Shown here: one piece after another, positions 23,613-33,813 of the stretch
Position numbering within the stretch: the first letter of the stretch is position 1
How the letters are laid out: each line of letters starts with the position of its first letter
Assembly (NCBI RefSeq): GCF_905475465.1
Contig: NC_062245.1
Coordinates: 8,246,001 to 8,310,000, forward strand
Length of the DNA stretch: 64,000 nucleotides
Source of the DNA: Pieris napi
Taxonomy: Eukaryota > Arthropoda > Insecta > Lepidoptera > Pieridae
Direction of reading: 5' to 3'
Notes under the pieces: model-generated
Seen by the model: only the letters and a program-made list of their open reading frames with translations
Database searches by the model: none
Told to the model about the DNA's origin: nothing
Program-made: the position numbers and the translations under genes

Positions 23613-24151
23613 TGGTTAAAACATAAACATTCTCAATAATCGCACTAAATTAGGGGTTCCTACAAATATTCGTCACGCAAGCGTCCCAGCACCGCACGTC
23701 ATTGTATTCCTCTATAAACTATCTCCCGGCCATATCGTACTGACTTTTATGGCTATTTTTGACATATTTGTGATTCTCCAAGATCACCCGTCACAGATTT
23801 ATAGATTCCGAGCCATTTCTTCCCAGCGGTCAGACTTTGTTGATTTTTTTTGTTATGATTTAGTGTTATGTGTATTTATGGTAGTAAAGTTTTTGTTAAC
23901 CGAGGGTTGATATTGTGTACGTTTAACTTGTTATTTCTCAATAACTGTAGTTAATGTGTGTGACGTAGAAACTATGGAATTAGTATTGCAGCAGTACTTA
24001 TAGACAACCATTAGATCTAATGCTTACTTACGTTTATTAGTAAATATTCAAATGGTCTTTAGATTTTGTAGCTGAAATGAAATCGTTGGATATATAGTCG
24101 CTTGTTATATGTATTCTTGTATACTACGCAACGGATTTAAAAGTAGTGTAA

Positions 24152-24270
24152 CATTTATTTATTTATTAACACTTCGTTGGATACAGAGATAAAATTCAAT
24201 TGACATAATTAAATAAAAAGCAGGGCTGGCGGTGTTATCGCTTTCTAGCGGTCTCTTCCAAGCAATCACT
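24152..24270 (-). mobile_element. LINE 3'-end relic, family C copy 1
   Basis: A 'tttatttatttattaacact' start, then 'ggcggtgttatcgctttcta' and 'gcggtctcttccaagcaatc'. The same order occurs at 44999 and 49891. Read on the minus strand it ends in an (AAAT)n tail, which fits a retrotransposon 3' end. No coding part is left. Confidence 0.6.
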
Positions 24271-24585
24271 GTGATAAAAAAATATCATAATATGAAAAAT
24301 ACATCATACATATAGTTATTAAGAAACAAGAAAGTTAAGTAAAAAAAAGACACATGAAAAAATGTAACATTATTCAAGAAGTTTCATTTATTTATTTAGT
24401 AAAGCTTACCACATAATATATAATGCTATATCTACAGTATACGTTACAAAAAATAAAAAATAAAATAATAATTGTACAATGAATATATCACACTTCCAAT
24501 TTTAGATTTTACTAGTATTTTTTTTAAATAGATCAACCCACAAGTTTTAAGTGATATTATTTTATCGACAACTACTTCTGTAAGA

Positions 24586-24632
24586 CATATGTTATCGATT
24601 TTTGGGTTTGACCTAAAAATCGATAACATATG
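24586..24632. repeat. Perfect 18-bp inverted repeat (hairpin)
   Basis: Arms CATATGTTATCGATTTTT (24586-24603) and its exact complement (24615-24632) are separated by 11 nt, in which GGT and ACC can pair further, leaving a tiny loop. It directly abuts a SINE head on the minus strand. Confidence 0.85.
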
Positions 24633-24697
24633 GAACATATGACCACACGACCTCACGGATGAGGGTCGCACGCTTCAGCTAAAAGGCTAACGCTGCT
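24633..24697 (-). mobile_element. SINE tRNA-like head (reverse)
   Basis: On the minus strand it reads 'gagcagcgttagccttttag', 'ctgaagcgtgcgaccctcat' and 'ccgtgaggtcg', the tRNA-like head of the SINE family with a small change in the D-arm. The body is missing and the hairpin at 24586-24632 starts where it should continue. Confidence 0.6.
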
Positions 24698-24744
24698 CGA
24701 TTGTATCTACTATACTAGATATATATAGGTATACATCTGACAGG

Positions 24745-24795
24745 TTACGCACAACGGAACAAATGTACATCTAAGTGCGGGAACTGAGCCCACAC
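24745..24795 (+). repeat. Short shared repeat, family D copy 1
   Basis: 'acgcacaacggaacaaatg' and 'tctaagtgcgggaactgagc' recur with few changes at 56640-56690. The origin is unknown, probably a fragment of a larger repeat. Confidence 0.55.
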
Positions 24796-26260
24796 TACAT
24801 ACATATATGTATCAGGATATGAGATGATTATAATAAAATATTATTTATCACTGTACATAGGATTTGAAAGCGAAGTCCAAATTATTTTTAAGGCCAGATA
24901 GTAAAAATGCAACGGTTTCGTCCACTTTTTAATCGATTTAGTAAGCTTTAAGTTCAGGTTCGAAATAAAAAGGCAATTGAAAATTTCACTAAAAATTCCA
25001 AAAAATATTCAAAAAATACTTTTGTTTATCGAATCGTTATTGCGCGCTGAAGTTGAAAATTTATTTTTAATGACAACAAGTGGTATTTTAGCGCCAAAAA
25101 CACATTCGATTCGATTTTATTTATTCAGAAATTTTTGTTTCAGCGTTTAAGCAACGATTTACATATAAATTACTATAATTAGATCGCTATTCAGTTTCGA
25201 GTATCAAATTATATTGATTTTTTTACGAAACATAATTAAACGTTGGAAATTGTTGGGTTATCTTAAGCGTTCATTACAGTAGCTATAGCTAATTTATTTT
25301 GAGTAGATATTTATAAGACTGTTAGCTCAGTGTTAACCAAAAAACAAATGAAGATCGTAGCACATGAGCTTTTTTTATGTTAGCTTTATAACGAGCGGTT
25401 AACAATGGCTGCTTAAAGCTCACTTTAAATTTGGATTTTATAACACTTGTAATTAATGAGTAATTGTAATGACCCCAACCTTTATTCGTTTAGTTTACAT
25501 ATGTATTATATATTTACTGTGATATAATTTTTATTTTTTTTCCCTCTTTGGAACCTTAAGAAACTTGGAGAAACACCTTTAAACGAATCTGACCAAGGAT
25601 GCTTTTTCATAATTTACAAATTTCTTTCCACTCATCATGGTCACGCACTGGCATGACCATGCCTGCTATGGAACACATAAACTCAAGAGTAAATATACCG
25701 CGTATATATGACATAATTATCGGCGAGTAAATACATCTAATGGTGGCGATGCCCAATGCTACGTTAAAAATAAATCATTTAAATGCACCTAACGTAGAGT
25801 CGGGCAGAAAGTCATTAGCCGAGCGAGTGGTTTGACTTGATAATTATAAATAGGTACAATTAGCGTTGATTTATAAGCAGCCCGTCGGATTAAAGTCACC
25901 GATTAATAGTGACATCTGTGGCGATCGATCCTGCGACCTTTAGCTTTCCTCCGTGACTGTACTTATCGTTAGGGGCCTCGTTTATCTGATCTTGTTCGAT
26001 AACTGATGTTTATTTCTGTGAGATTATTTTAGTTTATTGGAAATTAATTGATACTATTGCTTTGGAGATAACGATTCAAAATGGCGGCCGTTTAAATTGG
26101 CGGGAATCGCGAAGCAAAATTTAAAATTAGAATTAATTAATTCATTTTAACCGTTTTTGTATTAAAACAAAGTCTTGGAAACGGAAGTAATTGGTATAAA
26201 TATGAGACGGTTGCAATATAAACTGTAGTAAAATGCAAAAACTGTCTCGTGAGGTCGCGC
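24796..26260. other. Spacer upstream of candidate promoter
   Basis: Mostly AT-rich. Towards the right it contains ATGGCGGCC (26080-26088), whose reverse complement holds a PHO/YY1-like GCCAT core. No gene or repeat assigned. Confidence 0.35.
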
Positions 26261-26268
26261 TGACGTCA
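26261..26268. promoter_or_regulatory. CRE palindrome TGACGTCA upstream of candidate promoter
   Basis: A perfect CREB/ATF palindrome about 230 bp upstream of the candidate start at 26497, with further GCGTCA/CACGTC half-sites at about 26390-26405. The position relative to a core promoter makes it more credible than an isolated match. Confidence 0.4.
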
Positions 26269-26473
26269 CAACGAATTAGGCGTCATAGGACAGAAAAAGA
26301 AGTGGAGTTCTATTGTTAATTAAAATGACATCAAAAATAATAATTTATAATTTTTATTTAGACTTCTTAAAGGGGTCTGACCGCCGCGTGCGTCACTGTC
26401 ACGTCGTACTCCGCTATAATAAATCATTAAAAATACAACAAACGAATATTCGCGAATTCGGAGTACAAAAAAC

Positions 26474-26527
26474 TATAAAGTAGTGCTTATAGTATCAGTG
26501 CAAGTGATTGTGAAGGATTTATTAGAC
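26474..26527 (+). promoter_or_regulatory. Candidate RNA pol II core promoter (TATA, Inr, DPE-like)
   Basis: TATAAA lies at 26474-26479. The arthropod initiator TCAGT is at 26495-26499, so A+1 would be 26497. AGAC sits exactly at +28 to +31 (26524-26527), matching the first four DPE positions (RGWY). The TATA spacing (-23) is shorter than the usual about -30, so Inr plus DPE may be the working pair. Downstream to about 26720 the sequence has the A-rich, 'aagtg'-rich look of an insect 5' leader. No coding exon is visible before the retrotransposon. Confidence 0.4.
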
Positions 26528-27552
26528 TAATTTCCGATATAAATCTAGTAAAACATACAAACATTTCAAAAGTGTAGCAAATGTTTAAAACTTGTAAATA
26601 GCATTAAAACGATTAAATAGTGCAATCCTGAAGAAAACTTTTAATAGTTCAAATATCGGATCGGTAATAAAGTGATAAATTGACTGTCTAAAAGAACAAA
26701 AATTCGTTATCGTTTTAAAGTGAAAGTGCCGTCAACAAGTGATTCATTATTCGAACAAAGAAGACAATGACTCATACCGGATCGATCTAACGAAATGGAG
26801 AATACGTACAGAGTATTCGCGAGTTACGACATGTGCACAGTTGCGCACTGAACAGAACGCTGCACGAATAGTTTGAAACCAAGTTACCGTACGATCAAAT
26901 CTCAGGGCGGCCATATTATTATTTCTTATGATTTTGATATTTTTTTTTTTCTTCTCTGTTTGGTACCAACATTGCAATTACTATAGCTCCGCAAAATATT
27001 TCTACAGAAGGAAAGAAATAAAAAGTAAAAAACAAATTTGATAGACAATCTTCACATTAACATTACACCCTTATCAAAAACAAGTGTGACTGTGTGGCAC
27101 TAAAACCTAATCATCGCGTTATCCTCTGGCTTTTCACAGAGGACTGTAGGAAAAAAATCAAATTGGCAAAACACATAGTTAATTGCGCTTTATTATACAC
27201 AAAATTCGTCCGGCTGTCTAGACGTAAATACATAGTGTAACGAAGCTCCGTATTTCTACGAATAAACTGTGAATATACTGTGAACTCCGGTGTAAAAACA
27301 TTTAAATTTCATACATATTGTGATAAACTATACTGCAACTAAAACATCCAAGTGCAAACTGTGTTATCAAGATAATTATTCAGTGGTTAAAAAGTGGAAA
27401 AAACTTTTGAGGTTACCTGCCAAACAAACCGAGTATAGACTATAGACACAATTTCAACAAAACTAAGGCGGGTCAGTACTACCAACATAATAGTCCTATT
27501 AAGCTGCGTTCACAATAATACGTTTCATTTCACGTAAGCGACAGCGGCAAAA

Positions 27553-28278
27553 ATGGATAACCTTCAATCTTTTTTTGAACAAATGAAAATAGAAATGTCA
27601 AAACAAACCGATGACATTATGGCACGGATTGATGAAAAACTAGTTCCTTTTAGACTTGAAATGCAGGAATTAAAATCAGAAAATGAGAAATTAAAGGAAA
27701 AAATAAACAATCTTGAAAAATATAGAAGATACAACAACCTAATTTTATATGGAGTAAAAGAAACCGAAACATCGACTATCGACCTAATCGAAATAATCAA
27801 AAAGAAATTTGAACATGATTTAAACATTACTTTTGAAGATAGGGATGTGAACACGATCTATAGAATTGGCAAAAATAACACAAAAAACGGAAAAGAAAGG
27901 CCTATCCTCCTAACATTCGTGAACGCCTGGAAGAAAAACGAGATAGTGGTAAATAAAAAGAAATTGAAAAACTTGTATTTATCTGAAGACTACCCGAAAG
28001 AAATATTGGACATGAGAAAGAAACTACAACCAAAAGTGGAAGAGGAAAGGAAGAAGGGCAATTACGCATACATAAACTACGACAAGCTAATTATTAAACA
28101 GGGCAAACCAGGTAACGAAAAACGCAAAAGGGAAACATCAACCTCGCCTAACGCAATAGAGCACCCTCACAAACAACAACTGTCAACAAAAACAGCTCGG
28201 TTAAATGCATTCGACATAATGAGGAATAGAAGTAATTCCTTACCTTCTGCCAATGTGCCAACCGTTCAGAATCTATAG
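27553..28278 (+). CDS. Retrotransposon ORF1 protein (coiled coil plus RRM-like)
   Basis: This 241-residue protein probably binds element RNA and chaperones it in the cytoplasmic RNP with ORF2. Residues about 5-58 form a heptad-like charged segment (QELKSENEKLKEKINNLEKY) suited to coiled-coil trimer or dimer formation. It is followed by RRYNNLILYGVKE (about 59-71), the start of the RRM-like fold of LINE ORF1 proteins. The middle part (about 72-165) has the RPILLTF and LYLSEDYPKEI stretches of that family, and the C-terminus is basic and Ser/Thr-rich with no zinc knuckle. The start ATG has a favourable AAAAATGG context and is the first in frame. The small minus-strand frame over it is a shadow. 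Confidence 0.85.
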   Translation: MDNLQSFFEQMKIEMSKQTDDIMARIDEKLVPFRLEMQELKSENEKLKEKINNLEKYRRYNNLILYGVKETETSTIDLIEIIKKKFEHDLNITFEDRDVNTIYRIGKNNTKNGKERPILLTFVNAWKKNEIVVNKKKLKNLYLSEDYPKEILDMRKKLQPKVEEERKKGNYAYINYDKLIIKQGKPGNEKRKRETSTSPNAIEHPHKQQLSTKTARLNAFDIMRNRSNSLPSANVPTVQNL

Positions 28279-28419
28279 GATATTGCCATCAGCCACCGGA
28301 ACAAAACATTAAACAGACGAGAACTAATAGATAAAAGAAACAAAACATTCCCCAATCCGACTTGTCATCGTGGGGAATCAGACTACAACCCTCCACCAAA
28401 TAGAGAAATAGATCATGGT

Positions 28420-31242
28420 ATGAAACAAACACTCAAAATCTGCAATTATAATGTAAAATCGCTAGGATCAATAGAACGATTCCTTGAATTGACTAATGCT
28501 CTAAAAAATATTAACTGGGACATTATAGGCCTTGCAGAAGTCCGAAAAATGGGATGTAAGATAGAAGAGCACAGCGACCTTATATTTTGCTATATTGGCG
28601 AAACTAAAGGACTATATGGAGTGGGATTCCTTATCAAGAAAATGTATAAAAATAACATCATCAACTTTATAGGAATCTCTGAAAGAGTAGCACTTCTACA
28701 AATGAAGTTTGATTGCTTCTCTTTTTCAATAATCCAAGCATATGCACCGACAGAGAGATCAACAGAAGAAGAAATTGCAAATTTTTACAAAGACATTGAA
28801 TTTGCTCACACAAAGACAGAAGGGAAGGTCATTGTCATGGGAGATTTCAACGCGAAAATAGGATGTCCAAAAACAAACTACTATCCAGTAATGGGTAAAT
28901 TTGGTTACGGAGTGCGGAATGATAGAGGGGAACGGCTCTTAATTTATGCTCATCAATACAAACTATCCATAATGAACTCATTTTTCAAAAAGAAAGCAAG
29001 CTCTAGATGGACATGGTTATCACCCGACCACAAAACTAAAAATGAAATAGATTTTATTATGATAACCCACAACAAACTTATAACTAATATTGAGGTACTT
29101 AACAAAGTTGAATTCTCTTCCGATCATAGATTAGTGAGAGCAACATTACTTTTGAGTAGTCCAGTAAAGAGCAGAAAAACCTATACAACACCAGCTAATA
29201 TCCCCAAGACAGAAACAGAAATAAAGTGCTACATCGGAAATCTACAAAAACATACAGAAAATATAAAAACAGACAGCATTGATATCCAAACATACTACAA
29301 TATCCTGGAAAAAGGCATAACAGAGAGCTTAAAATACAAAACCAATATGTATCCCCACCAACACAATATCTTCTCAAAAGACACAATGGAACTTTTAAAA
29401 AGGCGCACGGAACTACTACACACAAAGAACAAAACTAAAGATATGAAAACAGAACTAAGCAGAATATACAAAGAGACTAATAGATCAATCCGTAAGGACT
29501 ACAACAACCACAGATACGAGATTATTACAAGGAACATTAAACATTTTAGAAGTGCCAAAAAAGCATACAAAGAACTAACTACACACAAGTCCTGGATTCA
29601 AAAACTTGAAAATAACTCACTAAAAACAAAATCCAGAAAAGATGTAATAAATCACGCTACTAACTTCTACAAAAACTTATATAGTAAACAAAATAACCCC
29701 GAAATCATATCGCAAACAACCCATACGAACACGACAGATCACATCAGACAAATTGAATACTCCGAAGTTTATGATCATATGAAAAAGCTGAAAGCCGAGA
29801 AGAGTCCCGGACCAGACGGAATATGCAATGAGGCACTTAAAATAGGAGCACCCATTTTAACATATCATTTTACGCGATTGTTCAATAAGATACTAGATGA
29901 AGAAAAGGTACCAAAACAGTGGTGTACATCGGATATAATCCTTCTCTTCAAGAAAGGAAATCCCTTAGATATAGGGAATTACAGGCCCATAAGTCTGCTG
30001 GCAAGTATTTATAAACTATTTTCATCCATAATCTTAAAGAGAATATCTGACGATATTGATAAGCAGCAACCAAAAGAACAGGCAGGATTCAGATCAAGCT
30101 TCAGCACAATGGACCACATACAGACATTAGAACAAGTCATAGAAAAATACAGAGAATACAATAGACCTCTGTATGTGGCGTTCATTGACTATAGCAAAGC
30201 TTTTGATAGCATTAGTCACTGTGCAATCTGGAACGCTTTACAATATTCAAATATCAACCAGAAATACATCAATGTTTTGAAATATATCTATACAAAAAGC
30301 ACGAGCAGAGTTAAATTAGAAACTAGAGGTGACGAAATAAACATAGAACGCGGAGTTAGACAAGGAGATCCTCTTTCCCCGAAGCTGTTTATAGCAGTCC
30401 TTGAAACTATCTTCCAAAAACTAGACTGGAAGAACAGCGGAGTGTACATAAACGGACAATACTTAAACAATCTGAGGTTCGCAGATGATATTGCTGTTAT
30501 TGCTGAGACTGCAAAAGACTTAGACGAAATGATGAGATCACTGGACTGCGAAAGTTCCAAAATCGGCCTTGAAATGAATGTAAATAAAACGAAGATACTA
30601 ACGAACAATCGGGAGCGCCAGATAGTGATAAAAGGTAATAATATAGAATACGTCAGGCAATACATATACTTGGGCAAACAAATTTCCTTCAAAACTTCAA
30701 ATAACGAAGAAGAAGTGACAAGGAGAATCAACACAACTTGGAAGAAATTCTGGGCATTAAAAGAAATCTTAAAAGGCAATTACAGCTCACACATGAAAAG
30801 GACAATATTTGATACATGCCTGTTACCTTGCTTGCTGTATGGCTGCCAAACTTGGACCTTTACAAATAAAATAAAACAAAAAATTAAAAGTAACCAAACA
30901 GCAATGGAAAGGAGTATGCTGAAAATTAGGAGAATACACAAAATTAGGAGCGAAGAAATTCGTCAAAAAACCAAATTAACTGATGCTCTCAGGCACGCAC
31001 TCTTACTCAAATGGAGATGGGCTGGACACATCTCACGATACCGAGACAGAAGATGGACCATTGAAACCACACGATGGAAAGGACCCATGGGGAAGAGAAA
31101 TGTTGGTCGACAATTAAGACGGTGGGCTGATGATATAACACACGTCGCAGGAAACGACTGGATACAAATAGGCAGAGACAGGGAGTCATGGAAAAGGATG
31201 GAGGAGGCCTTTACCCAACAGGGATCCAAACCTTGTACATAA
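28420..31242 (+). CDS. Retrotransposon ORF2: APE endonuclease and reverse transcriptase
   Basis: This 940-residue polyprotein nicks target DNA and primes cDNA synthesis there (target-primed reverse transcription). The N-terminal apurinic-like endonuclease (about 5-243) shows CNYNVKSL, LAEVRK (E40), the QAYAPT block, GDFN (141-144), EIDFIM (D211) and SSDH (D235, H236). The reverse transcriptase (about 450-760) shows KSPGPDG, NYRPISLL, QAGFR, AFIDYSKAFD (first Asp D590), RGVRQGDPLSP and FADD (687-690, the catalytic pair). The C-terminal part carries LLPCLLYGCQTW and the GRQLRRWADDI...DRESWKRMEEAF block typical of the RTE-like group. There is no RNase H or CCHC finger. All catalytic residues I can locate are intact, so the protein may be active. 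Length and layout fit a complete ORF2. It follows ORF1 by 141 nt, so translation probably needs reinitiation or a separate start. Confidence 0.92.
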   Translation: MKQTLKICNYNVKSLGSIERFLELTNALKNINWDIIGLAEVRKMGCKIEEHSDLIFCYIGETKGLYGVGFLIKKMYKNNIINFIGISERVALLQMKFDCFSFSIIQAYAPTERSTEEEIANFYKDIEFAHTKTEGKVIVMGDFNAKIGCPKTNYYPVMGKFGYGVRNDRGERLLIYAHQYKLSIMNSFFKKKASSRWTWLSPDHKTKNEIDFIMITHNKLITNIEVLNKVEFSSDHRLVRATLLLSSPVKSRKTYTTPANIPKTETEIKCYIGNLQKHTENIKTDSIDIQTYYNILEKGITESLKYKTNMYPHQHNIFSKDTMELLKRRTELLHTKNKTKDMKTELSRIYKETNRSIRKDYNNHRYEIITRNIKHFRSAKKAYKELTTHKSWIQKLENNSLKTKSRKDVINHATNFYKNLYSKQNNPEIISQTTHTNTTDHIRQIEYSEVYDHMKKLKAEKSPGPDGICNEALKIGAPILTYHFTRLFNKILDEEKVPKQWCTSDIILLFKKGNPLDIGNYRPISLLASIYKLFSSIILKRISDDIDKQQPKEQAGFRSSFSTMDHIQTLEQVIEKYREYNRPLYVAFIDYSKAFDSISHCAIWNALQYSNINQKYINVLKYIYTKSTSRVKLETRGDEINIERGVRQGDPLSPKLFIAVLETIFQKLDWKNSGVYINGQYLNNLRFADDIAVIAETAKDLDEMMRSLDCESSKIGLEMNVNKTKILTNNRERQIVIKGNNIEYVRQYIYLGKQISFKTSNNEEEVTRRINTTWKKFWALKEILKGNYSSHMKRTIFDTCLLPCLLYGCQTWTFTNKIKQKIKSNQTAMERSMLKIRRIHKIRSEEIRQKTKLTDALRHALLLKWRWAGHISRYRDRRWTIETTRWKGPMGKRNVGRQLRRWADDITHVAGNDWIQIGRDRESWKRMEEAFTQQGSKPCT

Positions 31243-31330
31243 ATAATAATACTAACGGTAATTATAAGTAACCATTTTAAATTTAAGCAATTAAGTACTA
31301 ACAACATTGTAAAACATAAGCAAGTTTTGG

Positions 31331-31366
31331 AATAAATGGCTTTATTATTTATTATTATTATTATTA
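31331..31366 (+). repeat. LINE 3' end: AATAAA and TTA-type tail
   Basis: AATAAA at 31331-31336 is followed after 'tggc' by TTA/TTTA repeats to 31366. This is the 3' terminus of the element. No matching target-site duplication could be found by eye. Confidence 0.75.
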
Positions 31367-31753
31367 AAAGTATTTATATACGTTGATGTATTGAATTAAA
31401 CTATTTTAATTAACTGATTTGTTAATCCGTAATCCCGTAATAGAGCATGGAGTGGACATTACTGCGGCTTTATACATTCACTTCAGACAGCGTTTTATGC
31501 GAGCCAACGTGAAAACATTATTTAGCGAGATCGAACACCGGACCTCCGGATTTCGATTTCATACGCTGTATGAATCCATGGTGAAGGTATGAATATACAT
31601 GAAAAATATTCTTTAAATAGCAGCTAGGCGACTCCATAGTTTTCCTATGACTTCGGTGTGTCACGGAGTCCTCACGTTTCAGCGATGCAAATGTCACAAG
31701 CTGTCTATTCGCTGTTATTGTACCTGCGACACAGTATATTTTGTCAAATACAA
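31367..31753. other. Spacer right of the LINE
   Basis: No gene is identified. The minus-strand frame at 31518-31769 is not recognisable as a protein. Confidence 0.35.
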
Positions 31754-31805
31754 GTACAATCGCATACAATCGTAAGGGAAACTTTACGATTGTATGCGAT
31801 TGTAC
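31754..31805. repeat. Perfect 22-bp inverted repeat with 8-nt loop
   Basis: The left arm (31754-31775) starts GTACAATCGCATACAATCG; the right arm (31784-31805) is its exact reverse complement. The arms themselves contain a tandem 'acaatcg(c/t)' pattern. It could be a small foldback element or encode a short hairpin RNA. It does not match any conserved insect miRNA I know. Confidence 0.9.
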
Positions 31806-33613
31806 GATATTAATGTGTGCGACTGTACCGTCGAGCTGTTGTAGCTGGAAAGGTAATTCATATGTAAGAATCGTAGAAGTAGGAACAACAATATTTTTAA
31901 TTAGTCAATGTAAAGACTGTTATTTTTCTTCTCTAACAATAAATATGTTATATATATTTTGTCTTAAGACTATTGATAAAACTAATATGATGGGTCCCCA
32001 TATGGGTCTTGGATCATTCGTCTTCGTCTCAGGCCTCTAATTAATATTTCTATACAAGCAGCCCATCATTTACTAAACATGCCATCAATTTCCTTCGTGG
32101 TAGATAGAAAAGAGAAATCTATTGATACAGACAGAAAATATAACTTTTTATAATTAAATGTAGTAATATATTCATAAACAAATGTTCGTATTTATTTAGT
32201 TCCAGTTTTAACCAGTAAATTGCATTAAAATAAGATTTTTTTGTTCTATCGTAGTGTCTCGTGGAAGTATTTTTGCCGGCGTCAATAAATAATGGGTCCG
32301 ACTGAGAGCCAATATGTGTTGTCTTGCGTTGTCTACTCCGTATAACAAGAATACCCCTAGTATTGTTTAAATTCGAGTGCTATTCCGGAATTCGAGTAAT
32401 TAGCTGAGTAAGTCGGAAATCACTTTAAAAAACAACTATAAAATATTTGTTGTGATTTGACAAATAAACCATTCCAACTATGAATTTGTTCCCTTTTGAG
32501 TAGACTTTTAGTTGGAGCTGTGGGGTTCAATTGCACTGGCGTTTATTGAAGATTTAAGTTTGCGCCTGGTAGATAGTAGCTGTGCTCCAGAGCTGGTGCT
32601 TTCCTCGCTCAAAGAATAAGTATCGCAATACAGCGAGGAAATGCTTCCATTAAAGGTACACGGGGACCAAACTTTTGAATTTAAAATTTTCTTTATATCA
32701 ATTTTTAATATGAATTAAGAATATTCATTATTCATATGTCATTAAAATTTATAAGTTCTACAAAGACAATTAATTACGTATCAAGAAGCCATACCAGATT
32801 CTTGATTTCTATCTTATTTATGTTAGTTTACACAGTAACAGGAAACTGTTGATTTAATCATGCCAATCATAATTTAACTCACACCAGCTACTTATCGAAT
32901 CTTAATGAAAGCGACTACAGATAGTCTTCATTATACTTGCCTCCATTTTGTCCGGATTCCAGAACGATGTTGAATAATATATGAGCGAGTTTTGACAGTT
33001 GTGTCGTATTTTAAAATGTTTTTATGTCTATCATTGATATTAATTATGCGGTTCTATTTATTAATTTATTTAAATTATATGTAATAGCATTGTAGGTATT
33101 TCCGAATTAATTTCCATAATATATTGATAGGAATCTCGTGTGTTTGTGTAAAGACGTGTGGAATGTATTTGACCCCATTATTGAGAGTATTAATAGTTTT
33201 TGTTATTTGTTTGGAATTTTTAAGTTAATTAGGAGTGGCTTTGTTAAAGATTATTACAAAATAAAATCTTGATAAATCGTTTTGACACGTATTTACAGGT
33301 AAATAAGTGGCTGCGTTATTCAGTGGTATTTTGAATTCGAGTAAGCAGCGCTATTGTTGGTAGTAGGGGATATTTTGTACAATGTTACTGAGCACATATT
33401 AAGATTGAAGTGAGATTACTAAAATAACTAGACTGGACGCTCTATCGATAGCGTCGGTGACATTAACTTAGAATAGCTTAGTTTTAGTTTATCTATTATG
33501 CAGTTGAAGGTTTAGAAAATCGTAATTAAGGATTTAATTTTAAACCAATTTAAATAAAATACGTTTTAACATAACGGAATGTTTTTACAAAATTTCCTTT
33601 TTTTATAAAGAAA
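31806..33613. other. Spacer
   Basis: No gene. A 10-bp inverted pair TTTCCTCGCT / AGCGAGGAAA (32600-32609 and 32632-32641) is the only structure noticed. A weaker composite splice-like site lies at 33298|33299. Confidence 0.35.
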
Positions 33614-33813
33614 GGTGATCAGCTTCCTGTGACGCACGCCGTCGACTTCTTGGGTCTAAAACAAGCCGGTTTCATCACGATGTTTTCCTTCACCGTTCGA
33701 GCGAATGTTAAATGCGCACATAGAAAGAAAGTCCATTGGTGCACAGCCGAGGATCGAACCTACGTCCTCAGAGATGAAAGTCACACGCTGAAGCCACTAA
33801 GCCAACACTGCTC
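33614..33813 (-). mobile_element. tRNA-derived SINE, nearly complete (reverse)
   Basis: On the minus strand it reads 'gagcagtgttggcttagtgg', 'cttcagcgtgtgactttcat', 'gaggacgtaggttcgatcct', then 'ctttctatgtgcgcatttaa', 'cattcgctcgaacggtgaag' and 'gtcgacggcgtgcgtcacag'. Boxes A and B are well preserved. The tail end (pyrimidine-rich 3' block) is missing. Confidence 0.85.

Larger units (their letters stand above)
26960..31366 (+). mobile_element. Intact two-ORF non-LTR retrotransposon (RTE-like clade)
   Basis: The element comprises a 5' leader of uncertain start (the left boundary given is approximate), ORF1 (27553-28278), a 141-nt gap, ORF2 (28420-31242), a 3' UTR of about 90 nt with AATAAA at 31331-31336, and a TTA/TTTA tail to 31366. 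Both frames are free of stops and frameshifts, which indicates a recent insertion. A short tandem-repeat tail rather than poly(A), the compact APE-RT protein and the C-terminal GR..RRW.DDI...W...A.DR..W..MEEAF pattern point to the RTE/Proto2/RTE-X group; the exact clade needs a tree. It lies on the same strand as the candidate promoter at 26497, about 0.5-1 kb downstream of it. Confidence 0.85.

Noticed and set aside
29195..31307. Minus-strand ORFs of 60-163 residues within 29.2-31.3 kb
   Set aside because: Antisense shadows of the LINE ORF2.
31754..31805. Known conserved insect miRNA
   Set aside because: Neither arm resembles a conserved miRNA seed I know (let-7, bantam, miR-1, miR-10, iab-4 and others were compared from memory).
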